This document shows positions 12,972-26,100 of a stretch of DNA of 64,000 nt, piece after piece. Location: contig JAOANR010000010.1 of assembly GCA_030278955.1 (NCBI GenBank), positions 11,687,884 to 11,751,883 of the forward strand. Direction: 5' to 3'. The notes under the pieces are model-generated. The model saw only the letters and a program-made list of their open reading frames with translations. It did no database searches and was not told where the DNA came from. The number at the start of each line of letters is the position of its first letter. The first letter of the stretch is position 1. The position numbers were made by a program, and so were the translations under genes. The stretch is from Hygrophila difformis (taxonomy: Eukaryota; Streptophyta; Magnoliopsida; Lamiales; Acanthaceae).

Positions 12972-13107
12972 ACAATAAGGTGAATATCGGACTGGCACAA
13001 TCGTGAAACCTAGCCCGAGAAGCCACTTGAGTATTTTATACAATAAGGTGGATATCGGACTGACACCCTTGTGAAACCTAGCCCAAGAAGTCGTTTGAGT
13101 ATTACAG
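12972..13107 (+). repeat. 68-bp tandem duplication in the retrotransposon leader
   Basis: Two adjacent copies starting at 12972 and 13040 share acaataaggtg, atatcggactg and gtgaaacctagccc. They lie in the untranslated leader between the primer site and gag. A role in packaging or leader structure is only a possibility. Confidence 0.7.
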
Positions 13108-14175
13108 GTTTTATCCGAGTGCTTTTGTTTTAGTGAGGTTTTATTTTTCCACTTCTATACCGGGACCAATACACTGTTGTTTGTAACGATTGCTCATATA
13201 AGGTGTTGAACTTAATTTGACTGCATTGCATTTCACATATTTCCCAGCGATTGTTGATTGAGTCGAACAATTGCATTTTGTTTCGTGCATTGTGCGTTCT
13301 TAAATTCAATCACCGATTCTCCAACTCAACAGTGGAATTTTATCCGGAAGAGCCTCCCAAGTGCTGAATTGTGTTTCGAACCCAAGTTTTCAACACCAAG
13401 GGTTTGAGATTTGTGTGAGGAAAAATATTCCATATATGTTATTATATTATATTTTATATTCTAACTTTTTATAAATATATCTAGAATATTTTCTGAGATG
13501 GCAGGTAATGCAGAACTGATGGAATTCTTGAAATGCATGAAGCAGGAGTTCAATTCCAAATTCGAAACGCTTCACCAAAAATTTGATCACCTTGAAAATA
13601 AATTTGATGTCTTAAATCATGAATTTTCAAGTCTCGAAAAACAGGTGGACAACAAAATCCAGAAGGAGCATACCAGTCTCTCTTCCGATCTGCATGAGAA
13701 ATTAAGCAAGGTTGCCACCGAAGGTCAGAGAAAGATTGACAGTTCCCTACTGAGGGTGAACGAGAAAATTGCCGAAGTTACTGATGACTTCGAGGGAAAA
13801 GTTGAAGCTCTTACTGGTGCACTGGACCAGTAAGCCACTGATTTACAAAAGCATATCATAATTTCTTCAGCTGAGCTAGAATTACGAATGGATGCCACAT
13901 CATCATTTTTCAAAGAGTATGTTAAGGAATTTTCTGAGTAGAATGGCCAGAAGTTAATTAAAAGGGTCAAGAAACTGCTCGGTCAAGCTGAAAGAAATTG
14001 TCATGAAAAATTGGAGGACAAGATTGATGAACTAGCCGGACAGATAGATGGAAAATTGGAGTATGAGCTGGAACAATTGGGAGACAGGCTAGAAGCTCAA
14101 ATTCGAGAACGGACCGAAGAAGTAACAAATGACGATTTGATGGCTCGTTGCTCCGCCAAGCTCACAGAGGAAGTC

Positions 14176-14539
14176 TGTAACGTCCCAGTCACACCCACTT
14201 GTAAATATTGTCCGCTTTGGGCCAACCCGCCCTCACGGCTTTAAAACGCGTCTACAAGGGAGAGGTGTCCACACCCTTATAAGGCATGCTTCGTTTCCCT
14301 CTCCAACCGATGTGGGATGTTACAATCCACCCCCTAGGGGCCCAGCGTCCCCGCTGGCACACCAGCCTGGGTACTGGCTCTGATACCATCTGTAACATCC
14401 CAGTCACACCCACTTGTAAATATTGTCCGCTTTGGGCCAACCCGCCCTCACGACTTTAAAACGCGTCTACAAGGGAGAGGTGTCCACACCCTTATAAGGC
14501 ATGCTTCGTTTCCCTCTCCAACCGATGTGGGATGTTACA
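14176..14539 (-). mobile_element. TRIM (miniature LTR retrotransposon) inside gag
   Basis: Two 149-bp terminal repeats (14176-14324 and 14391-14539) begin TGTAAC and end GTTACA. They flank a 66-bp interior. The interior contains, on the minus strand, the primer site TGGTATCAGAGCC (14388-14376), 2 nt from its LTR, and a purine tract at the other end. The 5-bp duplication aagtc is exact (14171-14175 and 14540-14544). The element therefore reads on the minus strand. It matches a widespread plant TRIM family recalled by its ACGCGTTTTAAA core. Confidence 0.93.
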
Positions 14540-16472
14540 AAGTCCTTCGACACAGGGAAGAACTTTCTAAGTTACTTCATTTGAAATATGATGCATTGTC
14601 TGATAGCCTCACATCCAAAATAAATTTTATTGCAGAAGAGGTTGATCACCGAATTGTGGACCCACAATCCATATACGACCAAGTAATGAATACGGTGAAG
14701 CAAGAACTTTAGCATACCCTGGATGTACGGATAGCAGACATTCTTGGAGAGGAATTCAATTTCAGAAGACCTGCGAAATCCTCAAAGCATCCAAAGGCCG
14801 ACGATGTGAAAGAAAGAAAATCTGTTCCACCGGATAAGAAACGTGTGTATGACAGAGACCGGTCAGAAGGGAGCCTAGAACTAGAACCAGATTCTCCACA
14901 CTTGCCATTATCTCATATCAAGTTCCGAGGGTATCCTGATCCACAGAGATACCTTGGATGGAAGGAACAGATGGAGAACGTACTGAAGAGCCAATCCTAT
15001 ACTGAAGCTGATGTTTTCCGAATAGCTACCCAGAGCTTTCGAGGGATGGCACTGGAGTGGTGGTTATCAACGGTTAAGAAAATACAGTGGGAAGGATATA
15101 ACCCCGTCACCACATGGGCACAACTGATCGAGATAATTGACCAGAAATATTTGCCAGAAAAGCTCAGGGCAGAGGCCACTTTGGAATATCAAGCGATAGT
15201 GCAGGGTAGTACCTCAGTGAAATCATATGCTAAGGAGTTCATTGATCTAAAAAGGCGATCAGGCAATGAAGAAACTGCAAAACAAGAATCGCAGCATTTC
15301 CTGACAGGCCTATGGATAGAAATTTTTTAGCGTATGCAATCCAGGTATAAAACTCTTGATCAGGTCGTAGATGAAGCATTAATTATTGAAAAATATTTGC
15401 AGGATAAGCTCAAAGGGGTAAGCTCGGAACTCCATTCACGGTTAAACCCATAACCAGTCCGATGCTCACTGCGAAGCCAAAGGCGAAAATGTCTTCTTGC
15501 GAATATTGTTTAAGTCCAGGACATGGTATCAAGTCTTGTCTAAGCAAGACGTTGGATGAGCTTAAGGCCAAAGAAGAGCAAGAGCAAAAGCGGAAATCCC
15601 AGTTGAAGGGCAAAGGGAAAGTGATCGTCGATATAAGAGATGATTCGAGCGAAGCCGCATGGGCATTTGGGGATGACCGAACTTCTTCATCATCGGTGCT
15701 CATCCCTATGATCAATTCCACCGAAGCGCTAGAACCCGCAGCAACCAAAGCCGGACAAAGGGAAAACCTATTTCACTATCATTGCAAAATCTTTGATAAT
15801 TTAGCATTATTTATTGTTGATAGTGGTAGCTGTTCTAATGTCATTAGCTTGCATGCAGTGTACATGTTTAAATTGACAACCGAGGACCACCCGAATCCAT
15901 ATTGTTTGCAATGGGTGAACAACAGCGGAAAAGTCAAAGGTTGTCAAGCGCGCAAAAGTTCCAATCTCTATTGGCACGTATTCCGATGAAATCTAGTGTG
16001 ATGTGATGCCAATGAATACGTGCCATGTACTGCTAGGTCGACCATGGTTGTACGACAACAATGTTGCCTACCAAGGGCGAGTGAATTTGATAACATTCAC
16101 CCATGATCAGAAGGAGTACAACATCAGATCACTGTCGCCCGACATTGTTCGAGTTAACTGTGAAAGACTTCTAGAAGAAATGCGACAGGAAGAAAAGGAA
16201 TTCCAGGCCAGAGCAAAACAGCACCTACAGAATTCAAACGCGCTATGTTCCGAGGAATTGGCCATTGAGAGCCTACCTCGAATTTGTTCTTTAATTTTTT
16301 ACGATTCTGAACAATTCCCTGAGTTTGAAACTGGTACTGCATCTGACATAGTTCATACTTCCTCAGGTAACCAGATAAATCGGGCTGACGAGCTTCTGAG
16401 GGAATCAGGTTTATCCCGCACGGGTGATCCGTCTCGAGAGATGACTCTTCCCGCTTTGGATCCAAAGCTTTT

Positions 16473-16486
16473 GAAGGGGGAGAGGA
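16473..16486 (+). other. Polypurine tract
   Basis: GAAGGGGGAGAGGA immediately precedes the TG of the 3' LTR, as expected for plus-strand priming. Confidence 0.85.
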
Positions 16487-18368
16487 TGCCGTAAAATTCC
16501 GGATCACTCCGAATTTAATTCCGGATCAAAATTCCAATGGGTCCGGATTAATTGAATGGAGCAGGCAAAGAACTATCCCGAGTAATCCGGATCAAGATTT
16601 CAGTAGGCTCGGACTGGTTAAATCAAGGAGAAGAAGCCCTGACCCAACTGGATCGAAAGCCCAACAAGGAAATATTAAAATTGGCCCAGCAATCAGCGTC
16701 GCAGGACCGTCATGCGTTAAGATTCAAAAGGCAATCAAGAATAACGCGGGACGATCTTGCGTTAACTTTCTCCACTCAGCAAGGGACAACGCATATCCAT
16801 CATGCGTTAAGGTGATAGACTCACAAGGAATAACGCAATGCCATCTTGCGTTAGATGGTTACCTTCTCCAACGGACCGAGTCTTTCCCCAACGACTACGC
16901 CGTTCCGGTCTCCCTCCCCAGCGAGCTCCGGCCACCTTCCCAGCGTCCTCCGGCCATCCTTCTCCGAGCAACCACCCACGGTACCGCGGCCTCCGTCAAC
17001 TTCGTCGTCTCCGGAACACCGCTACCCTCGCCGTCCTTCACCATGGCCGAGCACCAGTCTTCTCCTCCGGCGAAGGCCCCCAACTCCGGTCTTCTCTTCT
17101 ATGTCTCCGGCCACCTCTTATCTCGCCATCTCCGCTGCCTCACCCAACTCCGACCCCCGCACCAGGCGGCCAACTCCAATACCACCGTCGACAGCCACCC
17201 CTCCCGGAGGATAGAAAACCCTCATATTATTCTCGGAATATCTCCTGCCATCCCTCATCCATCACCGCCCCCACGAGGACACCCCAAACAGCTCTCCGGT
17301 CATCTTTGACAATATTCCGGCCACCACCGAAAACCGAAGCTTCACCGAAGAGCAAAACTCCGTCGTGCCGCCGAAAGCTTGCCATCACCTCCGGCCAGCA
17401 TCGCCGACAGCTTCTCCGCCCCTGGCCGTGATCTCCGACAGCTCCACCATCATCTCCAAACTCCCGAGCCACCGCCAGCCTGCTCCGGTCAGTTCCCCGG
17501 CGCTCTCACCACCACCTATTGCATGTCCCGTCTACTTGGAGAAAAAAGGCTTCAATTCATTGATGCGGTATAACCTGTAATGCGGTTTAGAAACTTATAA
17601 ACCGCATCACATTTGAATCCTTGAGAAGAAACCGCATCACCCTTCCATTACCTCCTTTTTCAATTTTGCAACCAAGTCCTCCAACTTGTAGGTGGAAACC
17701 GCACCTGCCCCTCCACTTCTCCTCATAAACCGCATCCTCTCCTATTCCATGCATCCATCCCTTATTGCATAAAGGTCCCTCCTCTTTGCTTGCTAAACCG
17801 CATGACTCCCTTTTTGGCCATCTAAACCGCATCATGCCTTTCCATGATATTATAGACCGCATCGAAGCATTTCACACCGAATGGCTCTATTTCGCATTGC
17901 ATGGGAGACCTCCTAGACCGTTTCACCTGTTTCATTTACTTAGTATTTTCCTTTGTAATAGTTGTTGTATTTGGGGATCTGTATATATACTCATCCCCTC
18001 ATTTTGTAAGACATCTTTTGGCATAATATTGAATGAGAACACTTCTCTTTTATTTCCAAAGATCACTCTAAAGTTTGTGGAAACCGAAAATCCTCATTGA
18101 GAGAAATCTCACCCCAACCGTGTCTAGACTTGGGCTAGTTCACACGATTCGGATTCTTGAAGCAAATCCGGGATCGAAATCACCATTGTTGAAGGATTTG
18201 GAGGAGACGGTGTTGCCAGGTTTGCTTGCATCTCCATCTCAAGATCTTCTTCAATATTGGAGCTTCCTTATCTCTTATTTCCTTTCGATTATTCCTCTTC
18301 TTCCTTAATCTCTTCTTAATCTTCATTAATCCTTTGTTAGCAAGTTAGTAACCAAGAGATCCATGGCA
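16487..18368 (+). repeat. 3' LTR (1882 bp)
   Basis: It starts TGCCGTAAAATTCC and ends CCATGGCA, directly before the target duplication tcgat. It is near-identical to the 5' LTR, including the GC-rich segment and the AACCGCATC-type motif array. Confidence 0.9.
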
Positions 18369-18787
18369 TCGATCTTTGAAATGCAGAGAAGAAGAGAACG
18401 GAAGAAGAAGGAAGAAAAAGAACGTTCATTCTCAAATAATATAGCAAATTTACTATTTTAACCTTCAAGTTAATCTCAACCGTCGATTTACAAAATTAAT
18501 CAATGGTGGGAATCTGCCGCAGCACATCAAGTCAAATGACTTGATCGCACCCTAACCAAAACCTTTCACAATCAATATTCACATATTATATTATAGTGAT
18601 GGGAGGATCCCAAGTCCATACATGCAGACCTTTGGTTATCGATATTTTGGGTAGTGTTTCAGTAGTTACAAATTTCAAACAATATAAATTTGTATACTTA
18701 GTGAGGCCATTACAGAGCATTCAAAACATACAAGCCTTCCCAAAAATTTAAAAAAACATAGAAAGGCGAGAACTTCAGGACCTGCAA

Positions 18788-21700
18788 TTATGCAGTAGGT
18801 ACATACAGTTTTTGCAGCTGATTTTCTCCGAGGATCCATCGTGTTAGCTGGCTTGGGTCGGTAACAAGGGCACTGCACGACTTGGGGAAAATCCCCAGAT
18901 CCAAACTGACTTGGTCATACTCCTTGAGAGCGGCTACCATATCCGCCTCACTACTCGTATGGTCCATGCAATCGACCATGTTCATACTTAGCAGATCCGC
19001 ATAATACTTTTCCTTCTCGGCATCATTTTCAAAGGGTTCCATTATAGGGCCCTGCAAATCCCCAATGATAATTAATGTAAATGATACGATCGAGGAGATG
19101 GGCATGATGGATGGTAATGGATATGAATAAGCACTAGACTAGACTGTGTGGATTATTCACGAACAGATATGCATACACGCGTCTCAAGGAAATGTCTAAA
19201 AATACCTAAAATAAATAAGCACTAAATAGCAACATGGCAGATTCTTGCCAACTGAGTGCGTCTCTCACAAATAATTGTGGGCTCTCTCTGTCTGCAAACA
19301 AAATATTTTGGATCCTCACAGGCTTGTCAAAATATTACCTGTTAGATTTCGTTTTTAATGGCACAATTACAAATGTGGCTATCTTCTACTTACAGGCACG
19401 CAGGGATATACACGGTTTAGTGCATTTATTGATTTACACTCGAGAATAGAGTAAGAACAAAGGACCTTTGTCCATTCCTTGCTGATTAGTCCATAGAACA
19501 AAGTTAGCGACCAGTAGTCACATACAAGCTGGATTGTTTTATAAAGCCATGTACTCGAAGCGCTAATTCTACATGCAGATGGACTGAAGTTGGGGATTTG
19601 GACACAGGAACTTCACTTTCATACTCTCAGCTAAAAGCACCTTAAGTTGACAGAGGTTCACCACTAAATATAGTAGTTATCATCAAAGTAATTACTTAAA
19701 CAGTAGGAATTAAAAAGTACATTATGTATATGGCAGTAACAAACTAGTTTCCAGATGCATCACTTCACTCAAAGCAGCACATATCATGTTCCATTGCAAA
19801 TAATGAGTGTGTCATCCACAAAATATAATAAAGTTGTTTCAAAATGATAGGGATAGTATGTACATCACCTGAATAAGTTCAGCATAATGCCGGTAAACCT
19901 CGCTGTCTTCATCTTGATTGCCCAGCAAAGTACCTCCATACCAACCATTGGCCTCATCCACAGTTGTCATTGCCATGTATCTATAAAATAAAAAAGAAAT
20001 TTAAAAAATAAATTGACGAATAGCCATCCAAAATGCTTTCCGAAAAGATGCCAGAAATCAAGGTACGTAATCTCAAATAAACTAATATTAAACCCATGAC
20101 ATATGTCAAATGCTTCCAATATGAAATTAGGCCATACACCAAGAAAACAATCACACCATGTTGCTATTCCACACTTGTAAAAGAAAGGTTACTTTTCAAG
20201 ATGAAAAGAAACATTGAAAAGTCAGAAAGATGAAAAAAGAGAGGAAAAGTTACTGTTGATAGACATCTTCTTCATTGCTCACAGCCGTCAGAGACAACAA
20301 ATTACGGTTGCATAGTGAATCAATTGTCTTCTCATCACAAGCTTCCCCATTTGCAGGTTCACTGGAAGTTGGCTTTGATGCAGAGCTATTATCTTCGTAC
20401 TTCCTCTGGCCGAAAAGCCAATTTGGACTCTTGAGCTGTATTTCTCTGCATCGTATACAACTCGAGTTAAGCTTATTTCCAACACTAAATTAGAATGCAT
20501 TATTCCATGTTTTGCCATAAATGTAGCAAAACACAGATGCTTCAGTGAACAAGTTTTGACGACATATATAAAGTCTTTTGTATCTCTCCATCTTATTAGA
20601 GGGTACCATTTCTTCCATGTTTCACAAACCACACAATTCTCAATGAAGATCATGAGTAGGAAATTAAAAGTTCTCATTATGTGGGCGTAAGCCATAAAAG
20701 ATTCAGTTAGTTCCTCTTACAGTAATTTTAATCTATCCCTAGCTTCATGTAAAAACCTAAATGTGTGTTATCACGGGGAAGCCCACCATAAACACTCAAC
20801 CATCAATTTAGTGCAGTGATTGTCAAGCAGATGAAACATAAAATTTCTACAAAATTAATCATTACAAAGTTTCTGAACCAAACATTTGCCACTGCACCAA
20901 ACCGAAATATTTCAGAAGTTTTGATGATAACTAAGATGGAGGAAACAAATAAGAACAGTCCTAGAACGGTAATCACTTACGCTGCATCAGGTGCTACACC
21001 AAAGTTTCCTGTTTTCTGATCAAGCTCACTGCAAATTCTTACATTTTTTATTAAACTACATGTCCTTTCGATTAGTTTATCAAAAGATGTCAATTTCAAC
21101 CGTGAGAAGTCCTCTCGACAAGCAGGAATTGGTGCCAAAGTAGCTCCTGCTACTGAAGGCTTAGCATCATCTGCACTGTTAACAATAATAAAGAAAATAA
21201 ATCATATACAATCAACCAGCAAAGAATAAATTACTATATAACCTACCAAATGTCCCCGTTACATATTCAATAACACGAACTTAAACATTATCACTGAAAA
21301 TAATACTCGAGTATTCATCCACTTTCTTATGAACTGGGCTTCAATATATATAAATGATATATATATATATCATGCAAAAGACTCGTTTAATTTGAACAGA
21401 ATATGCGACATCTCTGAAGCTTCACCCAACGGACAATCCTCTCAATATAATAGCAATGTACAATAAGAATTGAAACAAAACAACTAAATGATGTAATATG
21501 CATAACCGGTGAAGATATTAGGTAGTGATGTGGGTGCATGCAACAGCATATCCAGTCGGTGTTAAAATCTTGAATTTTGATTTTCGTATATCTCATTGTT
21601 CTCTAAGATCGTGTACTTATAAGACATGTAAACCCAATTTGTAAACGATGACCAGATCCAACCTCAGACAAAGCTCACACAAAGTTAATCTAGAACAGCC

Positions 21701-23126
21701 ACGTGAATATCTCATACAAATACCAGCAATGGTGACGTATTATCAGTTTTCAATTACCTATCAAGCATAAGGTCATCACCAATCCCTGATACATGAAGGT
21801 AATAATCAGAATCCAAATCCCACAATGCAGGTTTTCCTTCTTGGGGTTGAAAATAGCCCAAAAATCTGTCAGACATCAGATGAAAAAATCAGGAACATTA
21901 GTCTGACACCATAATTCATTTTGCAGTTAAAATAATACAGTTTAAATGCTCAAGAAAGAGAATCTCAGGACTCCTTTATTTGAATTTACATACTAAAAGA
22001 TGGCATATTTCATTTTTATTTTAAGGCAGATTGTAGACATAGAAACATCACATTACTGACAAATTTATTGCATCTTGCTTTTCACCATCAGTATAAGCAT
22101 TGCTGTAATATCGCTTTATAGACTTCAAAAATTCCCTTGACTGGGTAGTAGCTTTCCATTTTCCTTGTCTCTCTGGGAACACCTAAAGTTGGAACAAAAG
22201 AACCAAGTGATCCACAATTTTCTACCTCAGGAAAGGCATATATAGAAAACACTGTTTTCGTTATACTACTAAAATCATTTTACTCCAGTAGAAGTCATAC
22301 AGTATTATGTGCTGCTGAACCGCCATACTGCTGTGCCAAAGCATCTCCCATGCTCTGGTACATATCCATAAGAGCAGCAGCAATGCTGCTATCAGCATCC
22401 ACTTTTGGATTGTTTGTCAAACCCAGTGCATGAAGTTGGCGACCTAGAGCTGCTAAACCATAAGCATACTGGGCAACATTAGTCCGATCCAAGCAGTCAA
22501 TGCAGTTTGTACGCAGAACTCCACTTTGATATCGTGGTGCTGAGTTGCCGTTGGCATCTTTTTTACTCTGAAGACTGCCTTCAGACCCCTTGTCATGATT
22601 GACCAAGGCATCTGACACACTACCAACCTTTGAAAGCTCTGCAGAATTAGCTCTTAAATCTCTAAGAGAAGAATCCCTGTAGAAAACAGAATTTGTCAAT
22701 TCACAATTCATCTCCCTGTGTCTCTCCCCACCCACTCCCCCTCACTTGGGCAAGCACAGCCAGTCAGCCACACACTTCTATGTAAATCCATTTTTTAATT
22801 AAATCATAACTAGATGTGCTGGAACATACAATTTTACTTTAAAAGACACTTGCAAGAAAAGTAAAATGAAATGTGTATAGGAAACAGGAGCTTTGATGTT
22901 GGAAGAAATTATCATGTTATATTAACTTTTTTTTTCATTCTTAAACCTTCAAACCATTGGACATATGGAATAGCGTAGATTTTAGAAGCCTAAAGTTTTG
23001 CAGAATCACAACATATTTTCTCCATGTTTTCCCTGATACAGTATTATTTTTTGGTTGTTTTGAAATAATTGATGCATATTTACCATATATGGTTACTTCT
23101 CTCTCCCTCTAATAAAATACACTATT

Positions 23127-23184
<58 letters not shown>

Positions 23185-26100
23185 CAAATTTCATGCACAA
23201 ACCCGATGCATCAGCTAATATAAAAAGGTGGAAGTAGAGCTATAAACGAGCCGAACCGAATCGAGCTTCAAGTGTTTGAGCTCTGTTCGTTAAGCTTAAC
23301 GAACGAACACGAACCGAGCCAAAAATCTTAACGAGCCAATCTTCATGTTTGAGCTCTGTTCGTTTAACCTTACAAACAAACTAATAACGAACGAACACGA
23401 GCCTAATCGAGGTCAGTTAACGAACCATTTATTTTATTAATAAATTTATTTGTTTTAGAATAAATTAGGTGTGAAAATGTAATGTATATTGTAATATAAT
23501 TTATGAGAAAAATGTGAAATTAATAAAAATGAAAAATGGAAATAACAACTAGATAAAACTTTTATTTTTTATAATATATATTCCATTAAAAAAGAATACC
23601 GAACTGTTCGCGAACTTAACGAACGAACACACAAACCAAATTATGTGTTTGAGCTCGGTTCATTTAACTTACCGAACGAGCTGTTAACAAACGAACACAT
23701 ATCCAAACGAGCTCAGCTCACGAACTGTTTGTTCTATTTACAGCTCTAGGTGGAAGTAATGAAACACTGCTGGATGTTTTTGAAAATAGAAGGAGGATCT
23801 TTGTGCAGCTTTAGTATTTTCCTCAACGTAATAAAAATAGTAGAAAACCTAGCAGAGATAACACTGCAAGTGAAAATCTTTAGTAGATTCTAACCAAGAG
23901 AATCAAGCAATACCTGCCCGTGGTAGATCGAGCATGTTGAATAGCTCTTCTTTTTAGAACTGAAGGTTTCCCACTGTAATAAAATCCAGTTAAATCAAGT
24001 GCTTCAGTTGCAACTCCACCCAAAACTGCCAGGACATTTGCAGACTTGCTGGAAGAACACCAGAGATAGTTAGAAAATCATGAAAAAGAACAGCAGTGTA
24101 TCATCAGAAATTCCTCAAATATACCTCTTTGCAAACTTGTGAAAGTCCCAATGAATAAATTTGAGGTGTTTCTCTTCTGGGAGAATTTGGTTTAGATACC
24201 CCACAGCATTAGCAAACTCACGCCTCAACATCATTTCTCGTGGCCGCTTCTCAACTGTCTGGAATTAAACAAGGGTATTAATGGGCAGAAACAAAACGTA
24301 CCAGAAAGAAGTCAATTCAGCAGTGAACAGATTCCTTCCACAATTGACGTTCTATATAGTCATTACTTGCTTGAGAAATTACATATGGCACAAACCTTAA
24401 TCAGATTAAGAACAATGATAGGATTGCCATATCTTCTTGCCAGGTCTTCAAAATGCTGTTTGGTGGCCTCATATGTAGGATCATACCTTTGCACTTTGGG
24501 TAAACAACATAAATATTATCTACAAGTTAATAACAGCATAGAAGTTTTTAAAATGTACAGGCACAATAGTGACAGCATCCAAATCATTTTTTCCTCACGT
24601 ATAATATCAGGTTTAGGACTGAATCTTGAAGCTTCTTGGGACCAGAAAAGGGGAATGGAGCCCCTCATTTGGACAACAGAACTCATTTTTCCTTTGCTAG
24701 ATCCAGCTTCTTCATCCAGAACAATTTGCTCTGTTTCAACATCATTCGCCACCCTTCCATGATCATTAACTCCTCGTTTAAGGTAACTGCACCAGAAACA
24801 AACAAGATATAGATAGTGCATGAAAATAAAGGAGCTAAACAAAAACACAAAATTTAGCCTGTTATTATGGGACCTGTCATGATTTTCAAAGTATATAAGC
24901 ACCTATAGAAAGACCAGTACTATATCATAGGTCAATACAGGCAAATTACTCATTGAGCCTGTTGGCATGCATTCAAAAAAAGTTCACAAAACATGTGATC
25001 TGATTGGAATCATGTAACACATGCCAAGCCCTTTTGAAACAGGTCCTAATTCCAGCGATGCATTTTAACAGAAACATGATTCACATGGGTTACAATGATA
25101 ACCAGAATTTCAGATGTGAAAAGATGAGAAAATACCACTCTGAACTTTGCAGGAGTAAATTCTATTGGAAATAATTCATGGGACAAGCAGAAGGGAAAGA
25201 ATAGAAATATAACTCATCAGCTAGATGCAATGTATTTACTTTCTTAAACAGACAATACAAGAAAATTCCTGCAAGTATAATAAACACCTCTTTTATCCCT
25301 TCTTTGGTAATAATAAAAATAAATAAATAAATAATAAAGATAAAGACATAATAAAATAACTATGAAACCCAGGCCAAAATAAAGTTACCGTGTCCCAGCA
25401 AAATGTCGAGAGCGCCTTGAAACCAGAGAAACACTAAAATCTCTTCCAAAAATTGACAGTCTAACCTGCAGTCAGTCTAGGGTATTAGTACATCAAAAAG
25501 GAAGATATTTAGTGCAGATGAACACAATTGCTTTGGAATTTAAAATTCCACTGGAGGATACAAGTATACAACTACACATGTACAAATACCTAATAATATT
25601 GAAGCTTATAGCAATGAAATATGTGCACTTTAGTAGAATAATATGGTGTCTGAGATATGAAAATGCATCAAATGCATAAGTAAGAAAAGCAAGTTAAATA
25701 GAAGCTTTTAACTTAAACCAAAAATTCACAAACCTGTTTGAAATTCCCATGAACCAGTGCAATTGTCCAAATGGTGTTCTTGCATCTTGCTCGAATTGAT
25801 TGTGTTAGAAAAGCATTCCAAACAAACATGTTATCATATGGCATTCCTTCTTCACCCGACAATTGAACATTTTTCTGTAGACTTTGCATTATTGGATATG
25901 TATAGCTATAAAAAAAATCTTTTGTCAAATCAACACTAGATAACAGCTTCTTGTACCTGCCAAAGAGACATTTTGGTGAATTATGAACATGCATTACAAT
26001 TAACATTTCTCACACAAAGTACTACTCTCAGAATAATGAGGTAAAATGTTAATTGAAATATGCATTGGCTGTCAACAAAGGCATTTGCCTAAAGTTATGA

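Larger units (their letters stand above)
13498..16494 (+). pseudogene. Decayed gag-protease gene of the retrotransposon
   Basis: The start is MAGNAELMEF at 13498. The N-terminal ~300 codons are heptad-rich and predicted coiled coil. In-frame stops lie at 13831, near 13939, at 14710 and at 15328. A retrotransposon gag-type region follows (14806-15330, with YLGWKEQME and the EWWLS core). After a shift to another frame near 15450 comes a CCHC knuckle (CEYCLSPGHGIKSC, C-X2-C-X4-H-X4-C) and a retropepsin active site (IVDSGSCSNVIS). After a second shift near 15985 comes the protease tail (CHVLLGRPW). The frame stops at 16494, inside the start of the 3' LTR. The product cannot be made intact. No RT region follows. 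Confidence 0.85.
10215..18368 (+). mobile_element. Non-autonomous LTR retrotransposon (gag-protease only)
   Basis: Two near-identical LTRs (10215-12100 and 16487-18368) bracket a 4.4-kb interior. The target duplication tcgat is exact at 10210-10214 and 18369-18373. The LTRs begin TG; the 3' LTR ends CA while the 5' copy ends TA by mutation. A tRNA-Met-type primer-binding core and a purine tract are in place. The interior encodes coiled-coil gag, a gag capsid-like region, a CCHC knuckle and a retropepsin-like region. It then goes directly to the purine tract: reverse transcriptase, RNase H and integrase are absent. The family looks Ty3/gypsy by its gag and protease. Copying would need enzymes from a partner element. 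Confidence 0.9.
9315..18563. mobile_element. Mutator-like element (MULE), non-autonomous, split by an LTR retrotransposon
   Basis: The left end GGGTTCGGTTATGGTGC and the right end, read on the other strand as GGTTTTGGTTAGGGTGC, match at 16 of the first 20 positions. They are flanked by an identical 9-bp duplication TTTCACAAT (9306-9314 and 18564-18572). A 9-bp TSD is diagnostic of the Mutator superfamily. Without the inserted retrotransposon the element is about 1.09 kb. It has no transposase ORF. Its left half carries the attcagcgac repeat array, and its right remnant is 18374-18563. Confidence 0.8.

Noticed and set aside
14176..14539. Cassandra-type TRIM with 5S rRNA sequence
   Set aside because: No 5S-like promoter sequence is present in the terminal repeats.
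13831..14712. In-frame stop codons in gag as programmed readthrough signals
   Set aside because: Several stops plus two frameshifts in one element are better explained by decay.
16838..17431. 197-codon open frame in the 3' LTR
   Set aside because: Same GC-rich segment in a different frame from the 5' LTR copy; no conservation of frame.
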